Below are positions 1 through 8,441 of a DNA stretch of 64,000 bases, in pieces (position 1 is the stretch's first letter; each line of letters opens with the position of its first letter). The stretch is taken from contig JAEMGR010000002.1 of assembly GCA_016458225.1 (NCBI GenBank), forward strand, positions 24,372-88,371, written 5' to 3'. The stretch is from Myxococcaceae bacterium JPH2 (GTDB lineage: Bacteria; Myxococcota; Myxococcia; Myxococcales; Myxococcaceae). The notes under the pieces were generated by a model, which saw only the letters and a program-made list of their open reading frames with translations, did not search any database and had not been told where the DNA came from. The position numbers were made by a program, and so were the translations under genes.

Positions 1-2415
1 GCCCGACTCCGGGGACAGCACCAGCAGCGACGCCTCCGACAAGCTCGGGTTCACCAAGCCATGTGCGTGAATCTCAATCTCCGTCGCGTCCGCCATGGAC
101 TCCAGCACGCGACCGGGCGTCGCCTCCGCGCCGGACAGCAGCGTCACGTCCTGCGCCGAGGACCGCCAGATGCCCAAGGGAGGCAGTCCCAGCTCGGGGG
201 GCGCATCCACGTTCGCCACCACCAACCGCCGCGAGCCACCAACCGATGTCTCGCTCACGGCGGGATGCGCGCCGTAGTAGGCCCACGCGACGTCCTCGGG
301 CAGCAGGCCCGCGCGGCCGTGCAGCGGGGGGCGCGCCACCACCTCCACGCGCTCGCATGAGCGCAGCGCACCCACCCAAGCGGCTGGTATCAGTCCCCGC
401 ACGTCCTCGCCCAACGGCGCCGTGCGCGATGCATCGAACGCTCCGCGCAAGCTCCCATCGGGCCCGCGCATGACCACGAGCGTACGCTCCAGGTCCGCGC
501 TCACAGCCAGCGTGCAGCGCCCTGGGAGCGCGGTGCCCAGCTCCTCGCCAAAGAGGGCCTCGGCCCGCGCGAAGTCGCCCGCGCGCCCCGCCGCGTAGAG
601 GAGCGCCGCCTGGCTGTAGGCGCGAGCCTTGCGCGCATCCACGTTGTACTCGGGCAACTGGCGCGCCTCGTCCACCGCGCGCCGAAGGAGTGCCTCGCCC
701 TGGGCACGGTCCTTCCCGACCAGGTAGTTCCCCTGGATGTAGCGCGCGAGCACCCGCTGCCCCGGCTGGAGCTTCCCGTCCTGGAGTCGCGCCTCCAGTC
801 CCGCCACGAGCCGCGCGTCCTGATCCGCATCCGGACTCAGCCGAGCCAGGTCCGCCAGCGTGTCCGCGCCCACGAGCGACAGCGGCCCCGGGCAGGACAG
901 CGCCTCACGCATGCTCGCGCGGGCGCCCTTCACGTCCAGCTCGCGCAGCAGCGCGTACGCATCATTGGCTCGCACGAACTGGCGCGTGGCGCAGTCGTCC
1001 GGTCGGCGCAGCAGCACCTCGTCCAGGTACGCCACGGCCAGCGCGGCGTTCTTCTGGAACCGCGCGAGCTGACCAAGCTGCATGAGGTAGCGCACCTCGC
1101 TCCACGAGCCATCGCCCCGGTACGCCGCCCGCGCGGACTCCACCGCCTGGATGGCCTCGGGCACGCGGTGGAACTGGCGATACAGCTCACCGAGCGCGGA
1201 GTAGATGGGGCCGCAGCGATAGCCCAGCGGTTGGACCTCGCATCGCGCCGCCGCGCCGCGCAGCACCTGCTCGGCTTGGAGCAACTGTCCCTGGTCCGCG
1301 ATGGACGCCGCGCGCTCCTGCTCCGCGAGCAACACGAACCACGGGTCGCCCACCTGTCGCGCGAGCGACGCGTACTCCTCCAGGTTCGCCGCGACCTCGC
1401 CATTCGTGACGAGCGCCCCCATGAGCAGGTCTCGCTCTCCCGCGCGGCGCAGCTCCGTCAGGAACGCGGGCATTCCTCCCGGCACGGGGCGCTTGAGAGA
1501 CAGCTCCCGGTAGCGCTCGGCCAGCGGCGCGCGCACGCGGAAGTCCCGCGCCTGCGCCCAGCGAAGAGCATCGCGCAGCGCCGTGCCACCAAAGCGCGCA
1601 TCCAGGGCCTCCGCCATCGGCCCGAGAGTCCTCAGCCGCTCGACCGAACCGGCCGCGCGGATCGCCTCGTAGAGATACATGCGCATGAACCCGGGATGAG
1701 CGCGCAGCGCGTCCGAGGGCACCGTCGCCGTGCCCTCCACCAACGCCTTGCCCATCGCCATCGCCTGACTCCAGCCCTGTCGCTCGGACGCCAGCCGGTC
1801 GCGCAGCGCCTGGGCGCGCGCACTGGCTTCCTGCGCCCAGCCCGTCTCGCCCAGGGCCGCCACGGCCTCGAAGCTCCGAGCAGCCAGGGCCCACAGCTCC
1901 AGCTCACGCAGCACGAGCCCGCGGTTCCACAGCGCCTGCGCGTGGCGCGGCCGGGTCCGCAGCACACCGTCCAGCAGCGTGAGCGCCTGGGCCGGGTCCC
2001 GTCGGTCCAACGCGATCAACGCCCGGTCACACGCCACATCCGGCGAGTTCTCCGCCTTCTCCAGATATGGGGCCGCCAGCGCCGCCTCGCCGCGCACGAG
2101 ATAGGCCACGGCCAGTCCGTGCACGTCGCCTTGCGATTCCAGCCGGGCCAGCGCTTGGAGCGGAGGCGGCGGCACCGGGGTGTTGCCCGCCCGCATCGGT
2201 CCATAGGGACGGTAGACATCCGCCGCCGCGAGGCTCACGCGCGCCTCGATGACCCGCGAGGCCGCATCCGCGCGCCACAGCGCGGGGTCCGCGGGCGCCC
2301 CATGGCCCCTCGCCGAGAACACCCACCAGAAGGTGCCCGCGCCCGCCGCGAGCACCAGGACGAGCCCCACCGACGCCCAACGCCACCCTGCCTTGCGAGC
2401 CTTGTTCGCCGACAC
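1..2415 (-). CDS. TPR-rich CHAT-domain protein, C-terminus cut by window edge
   Basis: The frame is open from a GTG at 2415 to the window edge (805 codons, no stop), so the 3' end is missing. The start is supported by an AGGGGA ribosome binding site a few bases upstream and an in-frame stop about 35 nt further upstream. The product begins with a basic stretch and one membrane segment (about residues 12-34, GLVLVLAAGAGTFWWVF), followed by several hundred residues of Ala/Leu-rich helical repeats of TPR type. The last 150 residues look like the start of a CHAT (caspase HetF associated with TPR) domain, with the motif EIEIHAHGLVNPSLSEA; the His in HAHG would be the catalytic His, and the Cys lies beyond the window. 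CHAT proteins are caspase-like peptidases, often controlled by their TPR sensor part. A membrane-anchored sensor-protease is the likely role; substrate and trigger are unknown. Confidence 0.8.
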   Translation of the reverse strand, partial: MSANKARKAGWRWASVGLVLVLAAGAGTFWWVFSARGHGAPADPALWRADAASRVIEARVSLAAADVYRPYGPMRAGNTPVPPPPLQALARLESQGDVHGLAVAYLVRGEAALAAPYLEKAENSPDVACDRALIALDRRDPAQALTLLDGVLRTRPRHAQALWNRGLVLRELELWALAARSFEAVAALGETGWAQEASARAQALRDRLASERQGWSQAMAMGKALVEGTATVPSDALRAHPGFMRMYLYEAIRAAGSVERLRTLGPMAEALDARFGGTALRDALRWAQARDFRVRAPLAERYRELSLKRPVPGGMPAFLTELRRAGERDLLMGALVTNGEVAANLEEYASLARQVGDPWFVLLAEQERAASIADQGQLLQAEQVLRGAAARCEVQPLGYRCGPIYSALGELYRQFHRVPEAIQAVESARAAYRGDGSWSEVRYLMQLGQLARFQKNAALAVAYLDEVLLRRPDDCATRQFVRANDAYALLRELDVKGARASMREALSCPGPLSLVGADTLADLARLSPDADQDARLVAGLEARLQDGKLQPGQRVLARYIQGNYLVGKDRAQGEALLRRAVDEARQLPEYNVDARKARAYSQAALLYAAGRAGDFARAEALFGEELGTALPGRCTLAVSADLERTLVVMRGPDGSLRGAFDASRTAPLGEDVRGLIPAAWVGALRSCERVEVVARPPLHGRAGLLPEDVAWAYYGAHPAVSETSVGGSRRLVVANVDAPPELGLPPLGIWRSSAQDVTLLSGAEATPGRVLESMADATEIEIHAHGLVNPSLSEASLLVLSPESG

Positions 2416-2526
2416 GTCAGTCCCCTGGCCGATGCCGCAGTCCCTGCCTCCTCAACGGAGGGGCTGAGCAATCTTCCCGGAGACGCTACGAAGGTTCTCC
2501 CGTGGTGGCGATATGCGCGAGGAATC

Positions 2527-3771
2527 TCAGCGCGAACACGCCGCCGTCGGCCGCAGGTGGAAGCGCGCCTCGAAGCCGTTGAAGAGGTCCAGGTACTGCT
2601 CCAGGTAGCGGGTGAGCAGGAAGCGCTCGCGCACCGTCTCGCGCGCCCGCTGGCCCAGGGTGTGGCGCAGCGCGGGGTCTCTCAGCAACTGCACGATGCG
2701 CTCGGCGCACTGCTCCACCGAGTCCACCAGGAAGCCGTTATGGCCATCCTGAATCTGGTGGCGGATGCCGCCCACGTTGCCGCCGATGACGGGCGTGCCC
2801 TTCCACATGGCCTCGGTCACCGTGAGGCCAAAGCCCTCGCGCAGGGACTTCTGCACCACGACGGCCGCGCGCCGCTGGAGCGCGTTCACCAGCGCGGTGT
2901 CCTCGCGGCTGAGCAGGAGGATGCGGTCCGAGCGGTGCCGGTGCAGGTGGCCGTAGACCTCCTGACCCTCGGGGTCGTCCGCGGCCATGTTGCCCAGGAG
3001 CACCAGCGTGCAAGGCACCTGCTCACACGCGAGCCGATACGCGGCCACCACGCCCTCGGGATCCTTCCAGCGGTCGAAGCGCGACACCTGCACCACCAGG
3101 GGCAGGTCCGTGGGGATGCAGTGGTACGCGAGGCGCTCGTCGATCTCCTTCTCCGTCAGCTCGCGGTTCTTGATGGAGAACGGATCAATGGCGGGCAGGA
3201 AGAAGCGCTGGGGGATGGGGAGGTCCTGCTCGTACTCGGGGATGGTGAGCACGGCGGCGTCGTACGCATCCAGGAACGGCTTGAGATAGGCCCACAGTGT
3301 GGGGTCGGGCCGCGTCAGGTCCACGTGACAGCGCCACACCCAAGGGCCCCGCTTGCGGCTGTGCTGCACGATGGGCAGCGGCTGCGGGTCATGAATCACG
3401 ACGCGGTCATGGTCCAGCCGGTTGCGCACGGCGTTCTCGTAGACGACCTCTTCGTAGATGCGGCGCTTGCGCGACGTCAGGTCGATGCACCCACCTTGCA
3501 GCGCGTTGTGCATCTTCTTCGTGATGTTGAAGAAGTCCGGCGGGCCTTGGATGACACGCCACTCGGTGACGAGCCCCACGCTGTTCATCAGCAGCGTGAG
3601 CGGAGAGAGCAGCTCCGCCACCCCGCCGCCGTAGTACGTGGAGTTGACGTGCGCCACGCGCAGGTCCTGCAGCGGGCGCGCCTTGCTCAGGATGCGCTCC
3701 ACGGCCTCGGCGCCGATGTAACGCTCATAGTCAGCCACCTGGACCAGCCGATGCACGGTGGAGGTCGTCAT
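2527..3771 (-). CDS. treT: Trehalose synthase (glycosyltransferase family 4, TreT-type)
   Basis: The 414-aa product matches the usual length of TreT (about 410-415 aa), a cytoplasmic retaining GT4 enzyme that joins NDP-glucose and glucose to make trehalose reversibly. Visible landmarks are the N-terminal donor/acceptor lobe with NSTYYGGGVAELL, the nucleotide-binding lobe with VSRFDRWKDP, and the GT4 E-x7-E signature in LREGFGLTVTEAMWKGTP followed by VIGGNVGGIRHQI. I chose the ATG at 3771 (MTTSTVHRL) because it matches the family N-terminus; the frame stays open further upstream but runs antisense through the neighbouring gene. Only a weak ribosome binding site precedes it. It stands alone, divergent from the beta-lactamase-like gene. 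Trehalose is a stress and spore protectant in myxobacteria; that link is inference. Confidence 0.9.
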   Translation of the reverse strand: MTTSTVHRLVQVADYERYIGAEAVERILSKARPLQDLRVAHVNSTYYGGGVAELLSPLTLLMNSVGLVTEWRVIQGPPDFFNITKKMHNALQGGCIDLTSRKRRIYEEVVYENAVRNRLDHDRVVIHDPQPLPIVQHSRKRGPWVWRCHVDLTRPDPTLWAYLKPFLDAYDAAVLTIPEYEQDLPIPQRFFLPAIDPFSIKNRELTEKEIDERLAYHCIPTDLPLVVQVSRFDRWKDPEGVVAAYRLACEQVPCTLVLLGNMAADDPEGQEVYGHLHRHRSDRILLLSREDTALVNALQRRAAVVVQKSLREGFGLTVTEAMWKGTPVIGGNVGGIRHQIQDGHNGFLVDSVEQCAERIVQLLRDPALRHTLGQRARETVRERFLLTRYLEQYLDLFNGFEARFHLRPTAACSR

Positions 3772-3993
3772 GGGCCCATCACTGCGTTCGGAGATGGGAC
3801 ACCGCCACCGCGCCCTTTGGGAAACGCCGCCTCGCGCACAGATGGGCCGAGCAGGACCTGCGAGGTGTGGCCCGCAGACCACTCCATCGTGTCGCACCAG
3901 CCACGCTTCCCCCCGGAAACTGGCCGCCCACGGCTGGCGCATCCCTTGCTTCGCGAGCCGCGCCTCACGTTCTCCAATCCGGGAGTCCCTCGC

Positions 3994-4827
3994 ATGGCGC
4001 AGCGCCCGCTTCAGCTCGTTCGATGCATCGTCCTCATTGCCCTCGCGAGCACCGCATGCGCCACCGGCCGGCCCACACCCATGCGACTCGCCACGAACCA
4101 TCCCGGCTGCTTCGGGCTGATGGACCTCGAAACGGGCGAGGTGGCCTTCAACGATGCGGCTCGCTGCCGTGAGCGCCTGACACCGGCATCCACCTTCAAG
4201 GTCCCGCACGCGCTCATCGCCCTGGAGGCGGGCGTCGCCACGCCCGACGAAGTGTTTCCGTGGGACGGCGCCCACCGCTCTCTCGAGGCGTGGAACCAGG
4301 ACCAGACCCTCGACACGGCCATGCGCCGCTCTGCGCTGTGGGTCTTCCAGCGTCTGGCCACCCGGCTCGGCCGCGAGCGCGAGGAGGCGTGGCTGAAGCG
4401 CTTCGACTACGGCAACCAGGACGCCTCGGGCGACATCACGAAGTTCTGGCTCAACGGCCCGCTGCGCATCTCCGCGGAGGAGCAGCTCGCCTTCATGGCG
4501 CGCATGTACCGAGGCCAGCTCCCGGTCAGCGCCCAGACCTTGAAGACAGTGCAAGGCATGCTCGTGCAGCGCGCGGACAGCGTGGCCCACGTTCGGGACG
4601 GCATTGACCTCGCGGGCCCTTGGAAGGACGGCGCGGTGCTCAGCACCAAGACTGGATCCGCGCTGAGCCCCGAAGGCAACGTGACGTGGCTGGTAGGCCA
4701 CGTGGCCACGCGGCATGGCGCCTTCGTCTTCGTCAGCGAGGTCCAGACGCCCACGGGGCCCCTCCCCTCACCCCATCCCGCGCTGGCCGCCGCCATCGCG
4801 TCCCTGCGCGCCCAGGGACTGCTGTGA
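3994..4827 (+). CDS. Class D (OXA-type) beta-lactamase-like serine hydrolase
   Basis: The 277-aa protein has the class D set of motifs in the right order and spacing: S66-T-F-K69 (nucleophile Ser and the Lys that is carboxylated in OXA enzymes), S113-A-L (family SxV), Y139-G-N141, the conserved Trp in FW152, and K219-T-G221. A hydrophobic export signal occupies residues 7-23; Cys22 follows S-T-A, so it may be a lipoprotein, although the lipobox is weak. The ATG at 3994 has a GGGAG site 8 nt upstream. Family members hydrolyse beta-lactams or act as penicillin-recognising sensors such as the BlaR1 C-terminus. Here the length and the lack of a membrane receptor part favour an enzyme in the periplasm. 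Activity and spectrum cannot be read from sequence. No regulator or mobile element lies beside it, so it looks chromosomal and intrinsic. Confidence 0.85.
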   Translation: MAQRPLQLVRCIVLIALASTACATGRPTPMRLATNHPGCFGLMDLETGEVAFNDAARCRERLTPASTFKVPHALIALEAGVATPDEVFPWDGAHRSLEAWNQDQTLDTAMRRSALWVFQRLATRLGREREEAWLKRFDYGNQDASGDITKFWLNGPLRISAEEQLAFMARMYRGQLPVSAQTLKTVQGMLVQRADSVAHVRDGIDLAGPWKDGAVLSTKTGSALSPEGNVTWLVGHVATRHGAFVFVSEVQTPTGPLPSPHPALAAAIASLRAQGLL

Positions 4828-4898
4828 CATCCTGGCTGCGCTCTCGTGGCACGACCTCCGGGAGATGCTGTAGCCCTCACCCATTGCCTGGGTCCCTC

Positions 4899-6194
4899 AT
4901 GCGCTCTGGACTCTTGTTCGCCGTCCTCGTCCTGCTCGCCTCGCCCGCTGGTGCCACCCCGCCGACCTTCCTGCAGCAGGTGGAGACCTACGCGCACGAC
5001 CGAGCCTTCACGGTGCAGTGGCTCAATGACTACCAGCTCGATGAAGACCCCGCGCTGGAGCACGTCGCGTGGCTCTGCCAAACGACCGCCAATGGTGGCC
5101 ATGACGCCCTCTTCGTCGTCGAACAGGACCCCGGCATCTTCTGGAGCCTGCACCCGAACCTCGAGGGGTCCGAGGATCCGTGCCCGGAACCCAAGCCCGT
5201 GCCCCCGGGCCCGCCCGCCACCCAGCTCCAGCTCGTCGTGAACCTGCCCAATGACGCGGGCTCCGCGATAGGAGGCGTCGCGTTTCGTGAAGGAAAGCTC
5301 GTCACGATCTCCCGCGGGCAAACCCAGGATGTCCGCAACGCCCTCGCTCAGTGCGGCGACAGCCAGTCCTGGGCCTCACATGGCGAGAACTGGGCAGAGA
5401 TGTTCTTCACGCAATCGAGCTGGTACCAATGCCTGAATCGGGACCATACAAACCTCGCATTGCCGTCGACCATTCGGGATCGCAGGGGCGGACTGATTCC
5501 GGTGCTCGCCACGCCCCCACGCACGCCCGTCCCCACGTACAACCGGCTCATCCGCGTCCCCAAGAACCAGCGTGAAGGGGAGCACCCCCATGTGCAGGTG
5601 GGCGCGCTGTTCATGGAGGCACCGGACCGCGTGCGTCTGCGCATCCACGTCACCGACGACGTGACGATCTTCGCCAGTGCCAAGATGGGGGACAAAGCGC
5701 TGCTCGGCACGGATCATCTGGAAATCTGGTGGTCGCCGATGAACCCCGCGCCCGCGACGGGAACGACGCGTCAGCTCGCCGTGGCTCGCACCGCGAACGG
5801 CGCGCCCGTGGTCCGCTGGCTCTTCCCGAAGCGCTTCACCGAGCCATTGCCTCACGTGGAGATGGACGGCGATGACTTCCTCGTCGACCTGACCACCGGG
5901 CACCTCGGGCTCGTTCCCGGACTGAAGGACAACTGGTCCCTGCCCTTCACGGTCGTGTTCTCGGACTCGGATGCCGTGGGCGCGGGGCAGCAGATCCTGA
6001 TGGGCACCAGCATGCTGAAGTGGAACGACGCCACCACCTTCGGGAGGCTCATCGCCCTGAAGGGGCTCACCCGCTATCCCATCATGCCGAACGACGACGA
6101 GCCGGAGTGGAGTGACGTCCCCATCCCTGCCTTGGAGCCCATCCCGCTCACCGAGGCGGGGCTCCCCGCACCGCCCTCGCCGCCCAAGCCCTGA
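4899..6194 (+). CDS. Secreted protein of unknown function
   Basis: The 431-aa product starts with a clear signal peptide (MRSGLLFAVLVLLASPAGA, cleavage near residue 19). The mature part has no domain I recognise. It contains a Pro-rich break near residue 95 (PCPEPKPVPPGPP) that separates an N-terminal segment of about 75 residues from a larger beta-rich segment with motifs such as LRIHVTDDVTIFASAKMGD and HLEIWWSPMNPAP. The end is again Pro-rich. The ATG at 4899 was chosen because it gives the signal peptide; longer frames upstream run into the previous gene in another frame. It lies 71 bp after the beta-lactamase-like gene on the same strand and may be co-transcribed. Export is well supported; any function would be a guess. 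Confidence 0.75.
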   Translation: MRSGLLFAVLVLLASPAGATPPTFLQQVETYAHDRAFTVQWLNDYQLDEDPALEHVAWLCQTTANGGHDALFVVEQDPGIFWSLHPNLEGSEDPCPEPKPVPPGPPATQLQLVVNLPNDAGSAIGGVAFREGKLVTISRGQTQDVRNALAQCGDSQSWASHGENWAEMFFTQSSWYQCLNRDHTNLALPSTIRDRRGGLIPVLATPPRTPVPTYNRLIRVPKNQREGEHPHVQVGALFMEAPDRVRLRIHVTDDVTIFASAKMGDKALLGTDHLEIWWSPMNPAPATGTTRQLAVARTANGAPVVRWLFPKRFTEPLPHVEMDGDDFLVDLTTGHLGLVPGLKDNWSLPFTVVFSDSDAVGAGQQILMGTSMLKWNDATTFGRLIALKGLTRYPIMPNDDEPEWSDVPIPALEPIPLTEAGLPAPPSPPKP

Positions 6195-6323
6195 GCCTCA
6201 TCTCGCGTGGTGCCTCGCTCACGGGTCGCTGAAAGCACAACGCGCCCGCCCCCCTTCAGGAGCGAGCGCGTGGGCTTCAGCGAAGCGAGGCGCGCGAGCC
6301 CAAGGCCCGCGCCCCTGCGTGTC

Positions 6324-7502
6324 TCAGACCGCCTTCAGCCGGGAGGACGCCGCGCCACCGGCCGCGTCACGCAGCGCATCCTTCTTGTCGGTGCGCTCCC
6401 AGGTGAACTCCTTGTCGGTCCGGCCAAAGTGACCGTACGCGGCGGTCTTCTGGTAGATGGGCCGCAGCAGGTCCAGGTGCTCGGTGATCTCACGCGGCTT
6501 CAGGCCGAAGACCTGACGCACGGCCTTCGCGATGCGCTCCTCCGGAACGGTGGACGTACCGAACGTCTCCACCATCACGCTGACCGGCTCCGCCACGCCG
6601 ATGGCGTAGGAGACCTGCACCTCGCAGCGGCGCGCCAGGCCGGCGGCCACCACGTTCTTGGCGATGTAGCGGCCCATGTACGCGGCCGAGCGGTCCACCT
6701 TGGACGGGTCCTTGCCGCTGAACGCGCCGCCACCGTGACGGCCCATGCCGCCGTAGGTGTCGACGATGATCTTCCGACCCGTCACGCCCGAGTCGCCCAT
6801 GGGACCGCCGATGACGAACCGGCCCGTCGGGTTGATGAAGAACTTCGTCTTGTTGTCGATCAGCTTCTTGGGGAGCGCCTTGATGATGACGTCCTCGCGG
6901 ATGGCCTCCTGGATCTTCTTGTTGGAGACGTCATCCGAGTGCTGCGTGGAGACGACCACCGCGTCGATGCGCACCGGGCGACCGTTGCGGTACTCCACCG
7001 TCACCTGGCTCTTGCCGTCCGGACGGATCCAGTCGTGGTTCTTGCGGCGCACATCCGCCAGCCGGCGCGTCAGCGCGTGGGCGTAGTGGATGGGGGCGGG
7101 CATCAGCTCCGGCGTCTCGTCGCACGCGAAGCCAAACATCATTCCCTGGTCGCCGGCGCCCTGCTCCTTCTTGTTGTCCACGCCCCGAGCGATGTCCTGG
7201 CTCTGCCCCTCGATGGCCACCATGACGCCGCAGGTGTTGCCGTCGTAGCCCATCGAGCTGTCCGTGTAGCCGATGCGCGTGATGGTCGCGCGGACGATCT
7301 TCGGGATGTCCACGTAACAGTTCGTCGTCACCTCACCCGCGACGATGGCGAGGCCCGTCTTCACGAGCGTCTCCACGGCGACTCGGCCCTGGGGGTCCTT
7401 GGCGAGAATGGCGTCGAGCACCCCGTCGGAGATCTGGTCGGCGATCTTGTCCGGGTGGCCCTCGGTGACGGATTCAGACGTGAACAGGAAGTCGGTAGGC
7501 AT
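6324..7502 (-). CDS. metK: S-adenosylmethionine synthetase
   Basis: This 392-aa cytoplasmic enzyme makes S-adenosylmethionine from ATP and methionine. The family hallmarks are all present: [20 protein letters not shown] near the N-terminus, the [13 protein letters not shown]-binding hexapeptide region, and [19 protein letters not shown] with the phosphate loop. Length is normal (bacterial MetK 380-400 aa). The ATG at 7502 ([12 protein letters not shown]) matches the usual N-terminus and has a weak AGAAG site. It is monocistronic: convergent with the secreted-protein gene, and divergent from the MlaC-like gene across a 230-bp gap. I looked in that gap for a SAM riboswitch and saw no convincing one. 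Confidence 0.98.
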   Translation of the reverse strand: MPTDFLFTSESVTEGHPDKIADQISDGVLDAILAKDPQGRVAVETLVKTGLAIVAGEVTTNCYVDIPKIVRATITRIGYTDSSMGYDGNTCGVMVAIEGQSQDIARGVDNKKEQGAGDQGMMFGFACDETPELMPAPIHYAHALTRRLADVRRKNHDWIRPDGKSQVTVEYRNGRPVRIDAVVVSTQHSDDVSNKKIQEAIREDVIIKALPKKLIDNKTKFFINPTGRFVIGGPMGDSGVTGRKIIVDTYGGMGRHGGGAFSGKDPSKVDRSAAYMGRYIAKNVVAAGLARRCEVQVSYAIGVAEPVSVMVETFGTSTVPEERIAKAVRQVFGLKPREITEHLDLLRPIYQKTAAYGHFGRTDKEFTWERTDKKDALRDAAGGAASSRLKAV

Positions 7503-7732
7503 GTCTTCTCGGAGCTTGCGCTTTTCTACGACTGTGCGCGGGTCGGACAGTAAACGTGCGGTCCTAGCAGAGTCAAACCCGCAAGTGGGGCGCTACATTC
7601 GGGGGCTGCGCCCTGCGAGCAGGCGAACATCTGGCGACACTACACGCGGGGTCTGACGCTGAATTTTGTCCTGCGCCAGCCGTTCCCCTGGGCTAACAGG
7701 AACCCGCCGCTATCCCGAGGAAAACGAATCGT

Positions 7733-8323
7733 ATGAACGCACGCTTCCGCACCTTCTCCCTGTTGGCCGCCCTCACCTTCGCCTTGCCTGCGCTCGCCGC
7801 GCCGGCCGCCAACGAGGCGGTGGTCAAGCCCGTGAAGACGGTGGTGCAGTCGGTCCGCTATGAGAAGGACCTGAAGGCGCTGGAGAACTTCGGAGGCGAG
7901 CAGCAGGGCCGCTATCTGCTCGGCGAGGACTGGGACAAGGCGACCAAGGCCCAGCGCACCGAGTTCCTGCAGCTCTTCCACACCCTCTTCGCGAAGATGG
8001 CCTTCCCCAAGGTCCGCGAGAACTTCAAGAACCTGGCCTCCATCACCTACGACGCGCCCGACGTGAACGGCGCCGAGGCGAAGCTGGGCTCCACCATCTT
8101 CATCAACCACCCGCTGAAGAAGCAGGAGATGAAGCTGAAGTACACCATGGCCAAGGACGGGACGACCTGGAAGGTCGTGGACGTGGAAGTGCTCGGCGAC
8201 TCCATGCTCAAGGGCATCCGGGATGATCAGGTCCGCCCGCTCATGAAGGAGGGCGGCTGGGATGCGCTCCTGGGCGCCATGCGCAAGAAGAACCAGGAGC
8301 TCGCTTCGGTGCAGGTGAAGTAA
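7733..8323 (+). CDS. MlaC/Ttg2D-like periplasmic lipid-binding protein
   Basis: The 196-aa product has a signal peptide (FSLLAALTFALPALAAP, cleavage near residue 23) and the fold signature of the MlaC/Ttg2D/HpnM family: FLQLFHTLFAKMAFPKV, then a beta-rich core with KYTMAKDGTTWKVVDVEVLGDSM and the basic C-terminus. MlaC proteins carry phospholipids across the periplasm; the related HpnM accompanies the RND transporter HpnN in hopanoid loci. No MlaA, MlaD, MlaE or MlaF gene is visible nearby, but an HpnN-like transporter follows 2.4 kb downstream on the same strand. A periplasmic lipid shuttle is therefore the best reading; the actual lipid is not known. Confidence 0.85.
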   Translation: MNARFRTFSLLAALTFALPALAAPAANEAVVKPVKTVVQSVRYEKDLKALENFGGEQQGRYLLGEDWDKATKAQRTEFLQLFHTLFAKMAFPKVRENFKNLASITYDAPDVNGAEAKLGSTIFINHPLKKQEMKLKYTMAKDGTTWKVVDVEVLGDSMLKGIRDDQVRPLMKEGGWDALLGAMRKKNQELASVQVK

Positions 8324-8345
8324 TCCAGCGAGCGTCGTGCCGAGG

Positions 8346-8371
8346 TGACCGGGCAGCCAGGCTCCCGGTCA
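8346..8371 (+). terminator. GC hairpin after the MlaC-like gene, possible terminator
   Basis: A perfect 8-bp inverted repeat (TGACCGGG / CCCGGTCA, 10-nt loop) lies 22 bp after the stop of the MlaC-like gene. There is no T-run after it, so intrinsic termination is possible but unproven. Confidence 0.4.
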
Positions 8372-8441
8372 TCATCGAGGTTCCGAGGGATGCGCGAGGC
8401 GGGTACTCTCCGCCTCTCCCCTCACACCGAGCGCCTGGCGA

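Noticed and set aside
1168..4827. A 1219-codon open frame on the + strand over the CHAT and TreT genes
   Set aside because: Only its last 277 codons (class D enzyme) have protein features; the rest is antisense to two real genes and is Arg/His/Gln-rich, as expected for a GC-rich shadow frame.
7503..7732. SAM riboswitch in the metK leader
   Set aside because: No SAM-I, SAM-II or SAH motif could be recognised by eye in the 230-bp gap.
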